Part shown: in pieces, positions 1 to 8,036 of the stretch | How positions within the stretch are numbered: the first letter of the stretch is position 1 | Layout of the letters: every line of letters starts with the position of its first letter | Source of the DNA: CAZIKB01 sp964539665 | GTDB taxonomy: Bacteria > Zhuqueibacterota > Zhuqueibacteria > Oceanimicrobiales > Oceanimicrobiaceae | DNA length: 24,706 bases | Direction: 5' to 3' | NCBI GenBank assembly: GCA_964539665.1 | Contig: CAZIKB010000100.1 | Coordinates: forward strand, 1 to 24,706 | Program-made: the position numbers and the translations under genes | The notes under the pieces: generated by a model | Database searches by the model: none | Told to the model about the DNA's origin: nothing | What the model saw: only the letters and a program-made list of their open reading frames with translations

Positions 1-9
1 CTATTGACT

Positions 10-1986
10 CTACCTCCTGGCGGTGTCGATAATGAGATAGATAGACGCCAGTTGGGCCATGACAGAAACAGTTTGCAGGACAGTTGACCAAACTTTCTTA
101 TCAGATTTTCGAGGCACCCATATTATGTCACCCGGTTGGAAATATTTGACATCCTCATCATCCAGGACTACTCCGGTAACTTTTATGATTTTAGTTTTAT
201 TTAAATTGGCATCCCATGAAATACCGCCAGCCTTTGCCAGATAGTAGTTCAGGGCTGCACCTTCTTGATATCTAACGCCGCCGGCCTTAGCCACCCTGCC
301 AGTTACAGTAACAACTGTTGGAGCTTCTGGTATAATAATAATATCACCATTTTCTAAAATAATATCCTGTTTTGAGTCGTTCTGGAAAATCAGTTTTTCG
401 AAATCTACAACAATCTGGTTTACATCGGTTGAGTTCTGCCGCATGACTAAATATTGATATTCCAGATCGTTCATTTCTTCCCGCTTCATTTCGCTGAGGC
501 GTTTAAATTCTTTATCAAATTTCGGCTGGGTACTGATTCGTTTTACAGTTGCTTCCTGCAGAAAAGCTTCATCTGTAAATCCACCGGCTTTTTGTAAAAC
601 TTCGCTTAAACAGGTGCTGTCTTTAATGATTGAATATTTACCCGGGAACATAACCTCACCCTGCAATTCTACTGTCAATCCTACTTCCCATTCTGGAATT
701 TGTCTGATAAACACCTGGTCGTCTTCTTCTAATAGGACATCTGCATACCCGTTTGTTGAGGCGGCCATATTCTGCAAATCTATTTTCAGATATCTTGTGG
801 GACTGCCTGGATCAATCTTCGCTACTTCCGCCTCCAATGTGTAAGCCTTGCGTGTCAAATTGCCGGCCTTTAATATCAAATCGCTTATATGCATATCATT
901 TTCCAACTCATAAATACCCGGCCTTCTAATTTCTCCAAATATTGCTACGTGGCGCGGATGTATCTGCTCAAGTTTTGAATAAACCCGAACTTTGTCCTCA
1001 TTTTGTAATAAAATATTCTGCGTGCTGTCCCCTTCGACAATTTGCCGATAATTCACAAATATCAGCTTTCTGTGGCCACTGCCTTCCAAACGGCTTATTT
1101 CAATTTTATCTTCATATGCGTATTCTGTGAAGCCGCCGGCCAATTCCAATAAGTCCGTTAATTTTTCATCTGATCCTGGTTTAAGCTCAAAAATTGAGGG
1201 GCGCTTTACTTCTCCCTGGATCGTAATTTTGCTTTGCGCAAGGGGAACAAAAATACGGTCACCCGCTTCTAAAAATACATCATATTCATTTCTTCCGCTC
1301 ATTAGAAATTGGTAAAGATCCACAGAAACAAACTGCTCAGTGTCCCTGATAAGCCGAATATCCCGGATGGAGCCTTTTGTTGTGGGACCGCCTGCTAATA
1401 TTATGGCGTCAAGTACTGTATTCATGGCGTTTAAGATATATTTCCCGGGCCGGTAAACTTCACCGACAACCGCGACCAAAACATTCTTAGGTTGCAGCAA
1501 CATTAAATCAACTTTGAAATTATCATAATATTTAGACAAATCCTTCGAAAGGAGGTTGTTCAACTCATTCATGGTCAGCCCCCAGACACGAATGACGCCT
1601 ACAGGTGGTACAAATATCTTGCCTTCGACATTTACCATAACCTCCAGATTTTCCTGTACCTTTCCCAGAAGAAAGACTCGCAGTTGATCGCCCGGACCTA
1701 ATTTATATTCAGGAGGCAACACATACACTTCTGCTTTCGCATCACCGAAACCAGATTTGCTTTTATTAAACAAATCGATACCAAAAAGCGATAAATTGGC
1801 GCTTTTATTCAAATAATTCTGGTTTGGCGGCGATTGTCCCGAATTATATTGCGCTGCATCTATTTCGTATTTAGGATTAAACGTAGATGTATCAGCAATT
1901 GCTCGCTTATTAATTTGAGGAAAGCAGGGTTGGGCAATAGAAAAGAATATCAAAAAAAAAGAATATACCCAAAACTTCCTGTTCAT
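10..1986 (-). CDS. SLBB-domain polysaccharide export protein (Wza-like)
   Basis: Probable outer-membrane or periplasmic polysaccharide export channel protein, the partner of a capsule or exopolysaccharide synthesis system. The 658-residue product starts with a hydrophobic signal segment (about 1-20). A polysaccharide export domain follows at about 90-165 (YKLGPGDQLRVFLLG). About five SLBB domains come next, near 168-248, 253-337, 346-428, 438-553 and 558-625, each recognisable by a VxGEVxRPGxY-type turn and a later LAGG or KAGG motif. A hydrophobic helix sits at about 633-653. Wza itself has fewer SLBB repeats and about 380 residues, so this is a long variant. The gene begins at ATG without a strong Shine-Dalgarno site but has a clear sigma-70 promoter. 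The stop is 9 bases from the window edge, so any exopolysaccharide genes downstream cannot be seen. Family call is firm; substrate is unknown. Confidence 0.9.
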   Translation of the reverse strand: MNRKFWVYSFFLIFFSIAQPCFPQINKRAIADTSTFNPKYEIDAAQYNSGQSPPNQNYLNKSANLSLFGIDLFNKSKSGFGDAKAEVYVLPPEYKLGPGDQLRVFLLGKVQENLEVMVNVEGKIFVPPVGVIRVWGLTMNELNNLLSKDLSKYYDNFKVDLMLLQPKNVLVAVVGEVYRPGKYILNAMNTVLDAIILAGGPTTKGSIRDIRLIRDTEQFVSVDLYQFLMSGRNEYDVFLEAGDRIFVPLAQSKITIQGEVKRPSIFELKPGSDEKLTDLLELAGGFTEYAYEDKIEISRLEGSGHRKLIFVNYRQIVEGDSTQNILLQNEDKVRVYSKLEQIHPRHVAIFGEIRRPGIYELENDMHISDLILKAGNLTRKAYTLEAEVAKIDPGSPTRYLKIDLQNMAASTNGYADVLLEEDDQVFIRQIPEWEVGLTVELQGEVMFPGKYSIIKDSTCLSEVLQKAGGFTDEAFLQEATVKRISTQPKFDKEFKRLSEMKREEMNDLEYQYLVMRQNSTDVNQIVVDFEKLIFQNDSKQDIILENGDIIIIPEAPTVVTVTGRVAKAGGVRYQEGAALNYYLAKAGGISWDANLNKTKIIKVTGVVLDDEDVKYFQPGDIIWVPRKSDKKVWSTVLQTVSVMAQLASIYLIIDTARR

Positions 1987-2027
1987 TACACTTTATGTTA
2001 AATACATATAATCCGTTAATGGCGTAA

Positions 2028-2056
2028 AATATAAAAAATAAATGTATTACAGTCAA
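2028..2056 (-). promoter_or_regulatory. sigma-70 promoter of the SLBB export gene
   Basis: Reading the minus strand, TTGACT (2051-2056) and TATATT (2028-2033) are separated by exactly 17 bases. The start of transcription would fall near 2021, about 35 bases before the ATG at 1986. The site lies just after the terminator of the upstream gene, so the export gene is probably its own transcription unit. Confidence 0.65.
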
Positions 2057-2081
2057 TATAAATTTCAGAATATAAATAAAT

Positions 2082-2116
2082 AAGGCCAGAATACTTTTGA
2101 AAAATTTTCTGGCCTT
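2082..2116 (-). terminator. terminator hairpin after the FN3/sorting-domain gene
   Basis: AAGGCCAGAA (2107-2116 read on minus) pairs perfectly with TTCTGGCCTT (2082-2091 read on minus) around a 15-base loop, 24 bases after the stop codon. The 3' arm is followed by an AT-rich stretch (ATTTATTTAT) rather than a pure U run. It separates the secreted protein gene from the export gene. Confidence 0.75.
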
Positions 2117-2139
2117 GCTACGGAGGGGGAAGAAAAAAA

Positions 2140-3726
2140 TTATCGAATAAGAGTCATTCTTTTTACACGGCGTTCGAGAGACACGTTCACTAAAAGATCG
2201 CCTGCTTGTACATTACGGCTCACTTCCAGACAGTATATGTAAATACCCGATGGCACCTGGTTTCCATTTTCGTTAGTTCCATCCCACTGCACAGTACGAA
2301 GACCGGCCTCCATTTCACCTTTCACAAGCGTTTTAATTATCTGCCCCAGCGAATTATATATATTCAATTCAATTTTGCGCCTTTCAGATAAATGAAACCG
2401 GATCTCGGTTGTAGGATTAAATGGATTCGGGTAATTTTGATCCAATGAAAAAGTACTGGGTGTCGTCGGATCGTCTGTACGCTCCTCGGTACCACCTGAA
2501 TTGTAAGTATATTTGTAATTGCTATTTGAAGCTATTTTATTGCCTGAAAGATCCTCAATGTTTTGGACGGCTAATGTATATTCTACACCACTCTGATGAC
2601 TGGCGGTAATCAAGTGAACGGTGGTTAAATTGACATCCCGAACAACGCCTAAAATTGTGACATTGTTACTAATCGAATAATTGTTCTTATTTTCGGATGT
2701 AGCTTTTGATACTGGTTCAGTAAAACTCACATCTATTTGAGTACCGCCTTTTGCGGTTACAGAAGTCAAATAAGGAGGAATGAGGTCAGTATTATCTTTA
2801 CTTTCAGAAGATTCATATTTATATGAAGCGGTATTATTGTTCTGGATAGCATTTCCTGCTAAATCCAGCACATTTGTCACGGTCAGGTTACACGTTACTC
2901 CTGACTGGTGTGTAGTTGTGGTTAGTTGAACAATCGATTTATTATCTTTTAATTTCGCCTGCGTAACCTGAATACCATTATCAATCGAAAAATTATTTTT
3001 ATTTTCTGCAGGATTCAGTCCCAGCGCTTCATTAAAAATGACGTCTAAATGGCTTTCATCAACCACTACCAAATAAATTAACTCTGGAGGTGTGCTATCC
3101 TTTGATGGATCGGGCAGGATAAAAGTCTTTGAACTTCCTGACGTAATCACGTTTCCTGCTTTATCCTGGACATTACTAACCGTCAATGTATAATTTTTAT
3201 CTCTGTCATGTTTGGTGGTAATCAAATGAACGGTAGTTTCATCAGGATCCATGATAGCGCCAAGTACCTGTATACCATTGATAGAATAATTGGAGGCAAT
3301 TTCAGCAGAAGTTATATCAAGAGGTTCCGAGAATAATATATCAATCTGGGTTTCACCAACAGGTACTACAGCTACCAAATCGGGCGCATTTGTGTCAGTA
3401 TTACCCAGATTTATAAATGCACTGACTTCTTGCGAATAATCGCTTTGATTTCCAGTGAGATCGTATGCCGTAACAACAAAGTAATAAGTATTTCCTCCTT
3501 GCAGATTTGAAATCTGATGAGCGGTGACATTGCCAACATCAATTACAGCATCGTAGTTTTGTGTACTTGTGCCATAATGAATTTTATACCCACTTAAATC
3601 GTTTTCCGTATTAGGATCCCAACTTACAGTAGCGGTTCCAGCATTTGCAAAAGTTACAAACATTGTACTGTAAAACAATATCAGAGTCGTAATTGCAAGT
3701 TTGTTATTGTGATTCCTCAACATCAT
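2140..3726 (-). CDS. secreted FN3 / Ig-like protein with T9SS-type C-terminal sorting domain
   Basis: Likely an exported, surface-attached or released adhesin-like protein. The 528 residues comprise a signal peptide (1-29, ending FANA), a fibronectin type III domain (about 30-107, SWDPNTENDLSGYKIHYG), and three similar Ig-like modules at about 113-204, 212-303 and 316-408. Each module has a 'xDVxFxEPL', 'NNxSI' and 'VxDxxGN' pattern resembling SbsA-type Big_5 domains. A FlgD-like sorting domain follows at about 429-528 (NYPNPFNPTTEIRF, then GxYIYxLE, ending KRMTLIR). The ATG at 3726 has AGGAG five bases upstream. It is preceded by a near-perfect sigma-54 promoter and flanked by a sigma-54 activator gene, so its expression is probably switched by that regulator. 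Domain types are clear; the ligand is unknown. Confidence 0.88.
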   Translation of the reverse strand: MMLRNHNNKLAITTLILFYSTMFVTFANAGTATVSWDPNTENDLSGYKIHYGTSTQNYDAVIDVGNVTAHQISNLQGGNTYYFVVTAYDLTGNQSDYSQEVSAFINLGNTDTNAPDLVAVVPVGETQIDILFSEPLDITSAEIASNYSINGIQVLGAIMDPDETTVHLITTKHDRDKNYTLTVSNVQDKAGNVITSGSSKTFILPDPSKDSTPPELIYLVVVDESHLDVIFNEALGLNPAENKNNFSIDNGIQVTQAKLKDNKSIVQLTTTTHQSGVTCNLTVTNVLDLAGNAIQNNNTASYKYESSESKDNTDLIPPYLTSVTAKGGTQIDVSFTEPVSKATSENKNNYSISNNVTILGVVRDVNLTTVHLITASHQSGVEYTLAVQNIEDLSGNKIASNSNYKYTYNSGGTEERTDDPTTPSTFSLDQNYPNPFNPTTEIRFHLSERRKIELNIYNSLGQIIKTLVKGEMEAGLRTVQWDGTNENGNQVPSGIYIYCLEVSRNVQAGDLLVNVSLERRVKRMTLIR

Positions 3727-3772
3727 TTTAACTCCTATTCATTCGAATAAAATATTTTAATTCCATTTCTAC

Positions 3773-3787
3773 GCAAAGGCTGTGCCA
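3773..3787 (-). promoter_or_regulatory. sigma-54 (-24/-12) promoter of the FN3/sorting-domain gene
   Basis: On the minus strand TGGCAC (3782-3787), five bases, then TTGC (3773-3776) match the sigma-54 consensus TGGCAC-N5-TTGC in every conserved position. The start of transcription would be about 3762, giving a 5' leader of about 36 bases to the ATG at 3726, which has a good Shine-Dalgarno site. No competing sigma-70 site was needed to explain expression. Confidence 0.82.
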
Positions 3788-3812
3788 ACGTGCAAGTAAT
3801 GACTCTAATTAT

Positions 3813-3834
3813 CTGTTAAATAAACAGTTAAAAA
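3813..3834 (-). promoter_or_regulatory. candidate activator-binding site upstream of the sigma-54 promoter
   Basis: The plus strand reads CTGTT-AAATA-AACAG (3813-3827), a perfect dyad. It runs into ACAGTTAAAAA (3824-3834), an 11-mer that recurs in inverse orientation at 5286-5296 upstream of the sigma-54 activator gene. It lies about 25-45 bases upstream of the -24 element, closer than typical enhancers. A second palindrome, ATTACGTAAT (3893-3902), lies further upstream in the same 237-base gap. Assignment as a regulator site is inference. Confidence 0.35.
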
Positions 3835-3963
3835 TATCATTACTATAATATATAATTAAGAATTTTAATAATGATTACAGGTCGGTAATACAATTACGTA
3901 ATATGACTTTCTATTTAAAATACCAGAATCGGGTGAAGATATGGAATGATTTCAGTCAAAAAA

Positions 3964-5088
3964 CTAAGTGTTTTTCTTCCAGGAAGAGTGCGTGATGTTG
4001 TATTGATTGATTTTATAATTAAGAGCTCTGGGGGATATGCCTAATTGCTCTGCAGCATCCTTCTGAATCCAATTACTAATTTGAAGTGCATGAAGAATGG
4101 TTTCTTTTTCAATAACTTCTAATCTTAAAGTATCAAAACTTATAAGCTCGCCATCAACGCGCTTGCGGCGATCGCGCCCACCTGCTGCAAAATAATCTTT
4201 TCCAGACATTGCTAAATCTTCAGGCGTGATCGACTTCCCTTCTTCTGCAACCAGAACAGCACGTTCTACTAAATTTTTGAGTTCCCGAATATTTCCAGGC
4301 CAGGAATGATTCTTTAAAAGAGTGTTAGTAGATTCACAGAAACCTGATACATTCTTTCTAATTTCCTGTGAAAACTTTCTTCGGAAATATTCACCAATAA
4401 TAAGAATGTCTTCTTTACGCTTACGAAGAGGGGGGACATGGAGTGTTACCACATTCAAACGATAATACAAATCCGCTCGAAAGGTACCGTCTTCTATTTC
4501 ATCTATTAAATCTTTATTTGTAGCAGCAATGACCCGGACATCCACTGTGATAGTGCGATTTCCGCCTAATCGGTTAAAAGTCTGATCCTGCAGCACCCGT
4601 AGTATTTTAGCCTGCGTAGTTAAATGCATATCACCGATTTCATCTAAAAAGAGAGTTCCGTTATTGGCTTGCTCAAATTTTCCAATTCGAGTTTGATAGG
4701 CGCCCGTAAAAGCGCCTTTTTCATGGCCAAATAACTCGCTCTCTAAAAGATTTTCAGGTAATGCTGCACAATTTACCTTGATAAACGGTTTATCTGAGCG
4801 AAGGCTGATAAACTGAACCAGGCTTGCTATTAGTTCTTTGCCAGTACCTGTTTCACCATGTATTAATATGGAAGCATTGCTTTTTGCTACCTTTTTAATC
4901 AGGTTTAAGATTTCTTTTATTTCCGGGCTGCGACTCACTAACGGGTAGTGAAAATCAAAGCCGAAATTTTTTCCCCACTCAGTGTTTTGGTATTGCTTAA
5001 CGTCCAACATCGAATGTCGTTTTATCTCTTCCAATAGTTTTAGATTATGAGCTGCATCTAAATACTTATCGACAACTGCCACCGACAT
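3964..5088 (-). CDS. sigma-54-dependent transcriptional activator, no receiver domain
   Basis: Bacterial enhancer-binding protein of the AAA+ class that remodels sigma-54 RNA polymerase. The 374 residues show Walker A GETGTGKE (78-85), the sigma-54 contact loop GAFTGA (125-130), Walker B TLFLDE (145-150) and arginine-finger region FRADLYYRLN (203-212). The SWPGNIREL segment is near 262-270. A Fis-type helix-turn-helix lies at about 328-362 (AAEQLGISPRALNYKI). The N-terminal 50 residues carry no recognisable receiver, GAF or PAS domain, so control must come from a partner protein or from expression level, as in PspF. Upstream is a sigma-54 promoter of its own, and the divergent-free neighbour at 2140-3726 also has one. 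All catalytic motifs are intact. The start ATG has only a weak Shine-Dalgarno sequence. Confidence 0.93.
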   Translation of the reverse strand: MSVAVVDKYLDAAHNLKLLEEIKRHSMLDVKQYQNTEWGKNFGFDFHYPLVSRSPEIKEILNLIKKVAKSNASILIHGETGTGKELIASLVQFISLRSDKPFIKVNCAALPENLLESELFGHEKGAFTGAYQTRIGKFEQANNGTLFLDEIGDMHLTTQAKILRVLQDQTFNRLGGNRTITVDVRVIAATNKDLIDEIEDGTFRADLYYRLNVVTLHVPPLRKRKEDILIIGEYFRRKFSQEIRKNVSGFCESTNTLLKNHSWPGNIRELKNLVERAVLVAEEGKSITPEDLAMSGKDYFAAGGRDRRKRVDGELISFDTLRLEVIEKETILHALQISNWIQKDAAEQLGISPRALNYKINQYNITHSSWKKNT

Positions 5089-5203
5089 CTTAAAGCCTAC
5101 CCTAGGAAATATAAATAATTATTAATTGAGCCAAAAACGATTACATTTAGATGTGATATTTCAATACCACGAATAAATAATCTCGGAAATCGTCCGCTAA
5201 ATA

Positions 5204-5218
5204 GCAAACACTATGCCA
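5204..5218 (-). promoter_or_regulatory. sigma-54 (-24/-12) promoter of the activator gene
   Basis: On the minus strand TGGCAT (5213-5218), five bases, then TTGC (5204-5207) fits the sigma-54 consensus with one substitution at the last base of the -24 box. Transcription would start near 5193, leaving a leader of about 105 bases before the ATG at 5088. A sigma-54 activator under sigma-54 control implies positive autoregulation. Confidence 0.7.
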
Positions 5219-5285
5219 ATCAGGATAATATTCACTTTCGTAAAGATTAACGTTTTTATATTAAATAATACAAAATGAATGTAAT

Positions 5286-5319
5286 TTTTTAACTGTCTAT
5301 TTTATAATCAGTAACAGTT
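5286..5319 (-). promoter_or_regulatory. candidate activator-binding site upstream of the activator gene
   Basis: AACTGT (5291-5296) and ACAGTT (5314-5319) form an inverted pair. The first arm is part of TTTTTAACTGT (5286-5296), the exact reverse complement of the 11-mer at 3824-3834 beside the other sigma-54 promoter. It lies about 70-100 bases upstream of the -24 element, a normal distance for an enhancer. The rest of the 359-base gap 5089-5447 shows only the sigma-54 promoter and the terminator at its far end; no gene was seen. Confidence 0.35.
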
Positions 5320-5395
5320 CTGCAATTTTCAACTAATAAATAAAGAAAATTTTAACACAGACAATATGTAAAATGTGATTCCTGAAAATGGCGGG

Positions 5396-5450
5396 TAAAA
5401 ACGACCGCTTTTCGATCAACTGTATTATTTTGGAGCAGCCGTCGTTTTTA
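5396..5450 (-). terminator. terminator hairpin overlapping the stop of the ECF ATPase gene
   Basis: TAAAAACGAC (5441-5450 on minus) pairs with GTCGTTTTTA (5396-5405 on minus), ten perfect pairs with a loop of 35 bases; the 3' arm ends in five U residues. The 5' arm begins with the TAA stop codon itself. The loop is long, so efficiency is uncertain. Confidence 0.5.
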
Positions 5451-6347
5451 GTTATTAGAATGAAGAGAAGAATTTTTCGTATTCAATCTGGATTCTAACT
5501 TATATGTTTTTGCAATTTCTCGTTTTAAATCCGCAACCGTATATATTTCTTCAGAATTTACCAAACCCGTTTGTTTTAAAGAAAAACTAATATTTTGAAT
5601 TCTGGGGACAAACAAACCCACTGATTCTAAAAATTCACACTTTCTAAAAAGATGCCTTTTATGACCATCAAATTGTAACTTTCCAGCACAAATTACGACA
5701 ATACGGTCAACCAATGCACCGACCAAATCTAAATTGTGCGAAATCAATATAACCGTTCTCCCTTTTGCGTGAAAATCTTTTAACAGATTGATTACTGCCT
5801 GAACACCGAAATTATCCAATCCCGCAGTAGGTTCATCTAAAACCAGACATTCCGGCTCCATGGCCAAAACTCCTGCAATGGCCACCCGTCTTTTCTCTCC
5901 TTCGCTCAAATGAATTGGCACGCGATCTTTGAATTTATCATAATCCAAATAAACACTTTCTATGGCCTGCCTGACACGGCGTTTAATTTCATTTTCTGCT
6001 AATCCTAAATTACGCGGCCCAAAAGCTACATCTTCATAGACTGTTTCTTCGAACAATTGCATTTCGGGAAACTGAAAAACTAAACCGATTTTACGACGTA
6101 TTTGAGTTTTGCTGGTACTTTTGGCCCATAAATCCACACCATTTATTAAAATCCTGCCTGAGTCAGGTTTCAACAAACCGGTTATTTGTTGCATCAGGGT
6201 TGTTTTTCCAGAACCTGAAGGGCCAACCAGGGACAGAAACTCTCCCTTATTTATTTTTAAATTAATCTGACTTAAAGTTGAGTTTAAACCTGAACCAAAA
6301 GATTTATATTTAAAAGAAAGATTTTCAATGTGAATATTCATTGACAT
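5448..6347 (-). CDS. energy-coupling factor (ECF) transporter-type ATPase
   Basis: ABC-type ATPase of the EcfA/CbiO family, which powers uptake of vitamins or metal ions with a membrane EcfT protein and a substrate-binding S component. The 299 residues contain Walker A GPSGSGKT (42-49), the Q-loop FQFPEMQLFEETVYEDVAFG (91-110, typical of EcfA2), signature LSEGEKRRVAIAG (147-159), Walker B CLVLDE (167-172) and switch histidine ISHN (202-205). About 60 extra residues after position 235 form the usual EcfA C-terminal part. No second ATPase, EcfT or S component is present in the window, so it must act with subunits encoded elsewhere. Two in-frame ATGs occur (6347 and 6341); neither has a strong Shine-Dalgarno site. 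Confidence 0.87.
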   Translation of the reverse strand: MSMNIHIENLSFKYKSFGSGLNSTLSQINLKINKGEFLSLVGPSGSGKTTLMQQITGLLKPDSGRILINGVDLWAKSTSKTQIRRKIGLVFQFPEMQLFEETVYEDVAFGPRNLGLAENEIKRRVRQAIESVYLDYDKFKDRVPIHLSEGEKRRVAIAGVLAMEPECLVLDEPTAGLDNFGVQAVINLLKDFHAKGRTVILISHNLDLVGALVDRIVVICAGKLQFDGHKRHLFRKCEFLESVGLFVPRIQNISFSLKQTGLVNSEEIYTVADLKREIAKTYKLESRLNTKNSSLHSNN

Positions 6348-6372
6348 AAATTATGTTTGAACTGCTATCCCA

Positions 6373-6465
6373 GTCATAATTTCATTTATTGTCATTCGGC
6401 CATTTAGTCAAAGACAAGAAATGACTTGATGACAATTAAATGACAGTTTATAATCAGAATATGAC
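6373..6465. promoter_or_regulatory. cluster of TGAC/GTCA half-sites upstream of the ECF ATPase gene
   Basis: Seven TGAC or GTCA tetramers lie within 93 bases (6373, 6391, 6407, 6422, 6430, 6441, 6462). These include ATTGTCAT (6389-6396) facing ATGACAAT (6429-6436), an 8-base inverted repeat. Starts at 6441 and 6462 are 21 bases apart, two helix turns. This may be a multi-site operator for the ATPase gene starting at 6347; no known regulator consensus is matched. Confidence 0.25.
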
Positions 6466-6517
6466 GACTCATTTGTGTTTATTCTGAAAACACGGTATCT
6501 TGGAATCACTCCACTCA

Positions 6518-7876
6518 TTATTCTTCCTGAAACTGCGGTTCTCCAAGAGCCAGTTCAAGGTGGAGATCCTGCACATTAAACCTATGCAGGGAAGCAAGTC
6601 TCTGCGCTTCATGCACTGCAAAATTATCAGTCATACCAGCAATATGATCACATATAATCCTGAAAAAATGGGCATCCCTCTGCATCTGTAACAGCTTGCT
6701 ATTTTCATCCCTATCTTTGAATTCGACCGACCAATTCTTTTCCTGAAAATATCTTGTTAGTACATATTCCGGTAAAAGATTTGGAAATAAATAATAAGCC
6801 TCAAAAAGTCGAAACAGAAGTTTCTCGCCTAAATCATCTGACCATTTTACCCGTGAATAATCGATTATTTCCTCATAAATAAATTCATTTAACTCCATTT
6901 GAAGTGGATCGGCATTCGCACTGAATCGAACAATCTCTTCATCAAAATCATGCAATCTGCCTTTACTTTTACTGAATTTAGTTATATTTTCCAGGGTACA
7001 ATTAATCACATCTTCAACCAGATGATTAATTAAACCGCGTATGAGCAAACCTTGATACCGTAGTGTATTCTCGTTTTTCAATTCTGATATATTTAGTTTT
7101 TCTTCAACCAGTTTAACAAGCCGTATTTTCGTCACATCCTGAATTTCAACAAGCCCGGCTCTTATTCCATCTTCCAAATCGTGAGTTCTTTGCGCTATTT
7201 CATCACTGGTCGCCACCAACTGTCCTTCCAGGGTTGATGCCATATCTCTTTCGAATTGTAAGCCATCAAAGCAAAAACCAGGGTAAGTTAAGCGTCCACG
7301 TCTCAAACGCGTATGTTTTAGTATGCCCTCACGCACTGGCGCGGTTAAATTAAGACCCTGAAAAGGATATTTCATTTCCAGGAAATCGACAATTCTTACA
7401 CTTTGGTAATTGTGTTTGAAACCGCCCAAATCCAATGCCTGAACCTGGCCAGTAAACTGTTTTGCACCGGTCATAATTTGATTTAACGTGACTTCTCCCA
7501 GGTGGCCAAAAGGTGTATGCCCAAGATCGTGTCCTAACGCAATAGCTTCTACCAGATCTTCATTTAAGCCTAAGGCACGAGCCATAGTTCTGGCAAGTTG
7601 CGCAACTTCTAATGTATGTGTAATTCGGGTACGGTAATGATCGCTTTCTGCTGTGAGAAAAACCTGCCGTTTGTGTTTTAACCGCCTGAAAGCCCGTGAA
7701 TGAATGATTCGATCCCGATCACGTTGAAAAGCTGTGCGATAATCATGTTCAGCTTCTGCAAATCGACGAGTAGAATGTGTTCCGCTACTGTTTTTTGCAT
7801 AAGGCGCCAGAATTTTTTCCTCTATCTCTTCTATTTTTTTACAGTCATATAATTCAAAACGAGTAGAGTTTTTCAA
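6518..7876 (-). CDS. dgt: deoxyguanosinetriphosphate triphosphohydrolase-like HD protein
   Basis: dNTP triphosphohydrolase, splitting dGTP (or other dNTPs) into the deoxynucleoside and triphosphate and thereby influencing the cytoplasmic dNTP pool. The 452-residue protein opens with the family motif RIIHSRAFRRLKHKRQVF (56-73). The HD-domain metal ligands are H87 (RITHTLE), H116-D117 (ALGHDLGHTPFGH) and a later aspartate in HDLEDGIRAG. The start is TTG at 7874-7876 with GAGGA eight bases upstream; no in-frame ATG exists before the conserved domain, so the TTG start is well supported. Length fits the longer dGTPase-like subgroup. It lies 160 bases after AmmeMemoRadiSam A, probably with its own promoter. 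Substrate preference cannot be read from sequence. Confidence 0.93.
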   Translation of the reverse strand: MKNSTRFELYDCKKIEEIEEKILAPYAKNSSGTHSTRRFAEAEHDYRTAFQRDRDRIIHSRAFRRLKHKRQVFLTAESDHYRTRITHTLEVAQLARTMARALGLNEDLVEAIALGHDLGHTPFGHLGEVTLNQIMTGAKQFTGQVQALDLGGFKHNYQSVRIVDFLEMKYPFQGLNLTAPVREGILKHTRLRRGRLTYPGFCFDGLQFERDMASTLEGQLVATSDEIAQRTHDLEDGIRAGLVEIQDVTKIRLVKLVEEKLNISELKNENTLRYQGLLIRGLINHLVEDVINCTLENITKFSKSKGRLHDFDEEIVRFSANADPLQMELNEFIYEEIIDYSRVKWSDDLGEKLLFRLFEAYYLFPNLLPEYVLTRYFQEKNWSVEFKDRDENSKLLQMQRDAHFFRIICDHIAGMTDNFAVHEAQRLASLHRFNVQDLHLELALGEPQFQEE

Positions 7877-8036
7877 AAAATCTTTCCTCTTAATGGCTAT
7901 ATTTATCCGGTGAAAGGTGCAATGATTGCCTCTATAATGTGAAGCTCTTTACTATGCATGGCTTTACTCAACACACCACCAGTTATTCATGCATTTCAAT
8001 CGATCACTAAGCTAATTTTAAAATTGCGGATAACCT

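Noticed and set aside
6475..6493. GTGTTT / AAACAC hairpin after the dGTPase gene as a terminator
   Set aside because: Only six pairs, mostly A-T, and no U run on the minus strand; too weak to call.
7921..7934. GCAA followed by GCC upstream of the dGTPase gene as a sigma-54 site
   Set aside because: The spacing between the GC and CC pairs is eight bases instead of ten and the -24 box is not TGGCA.
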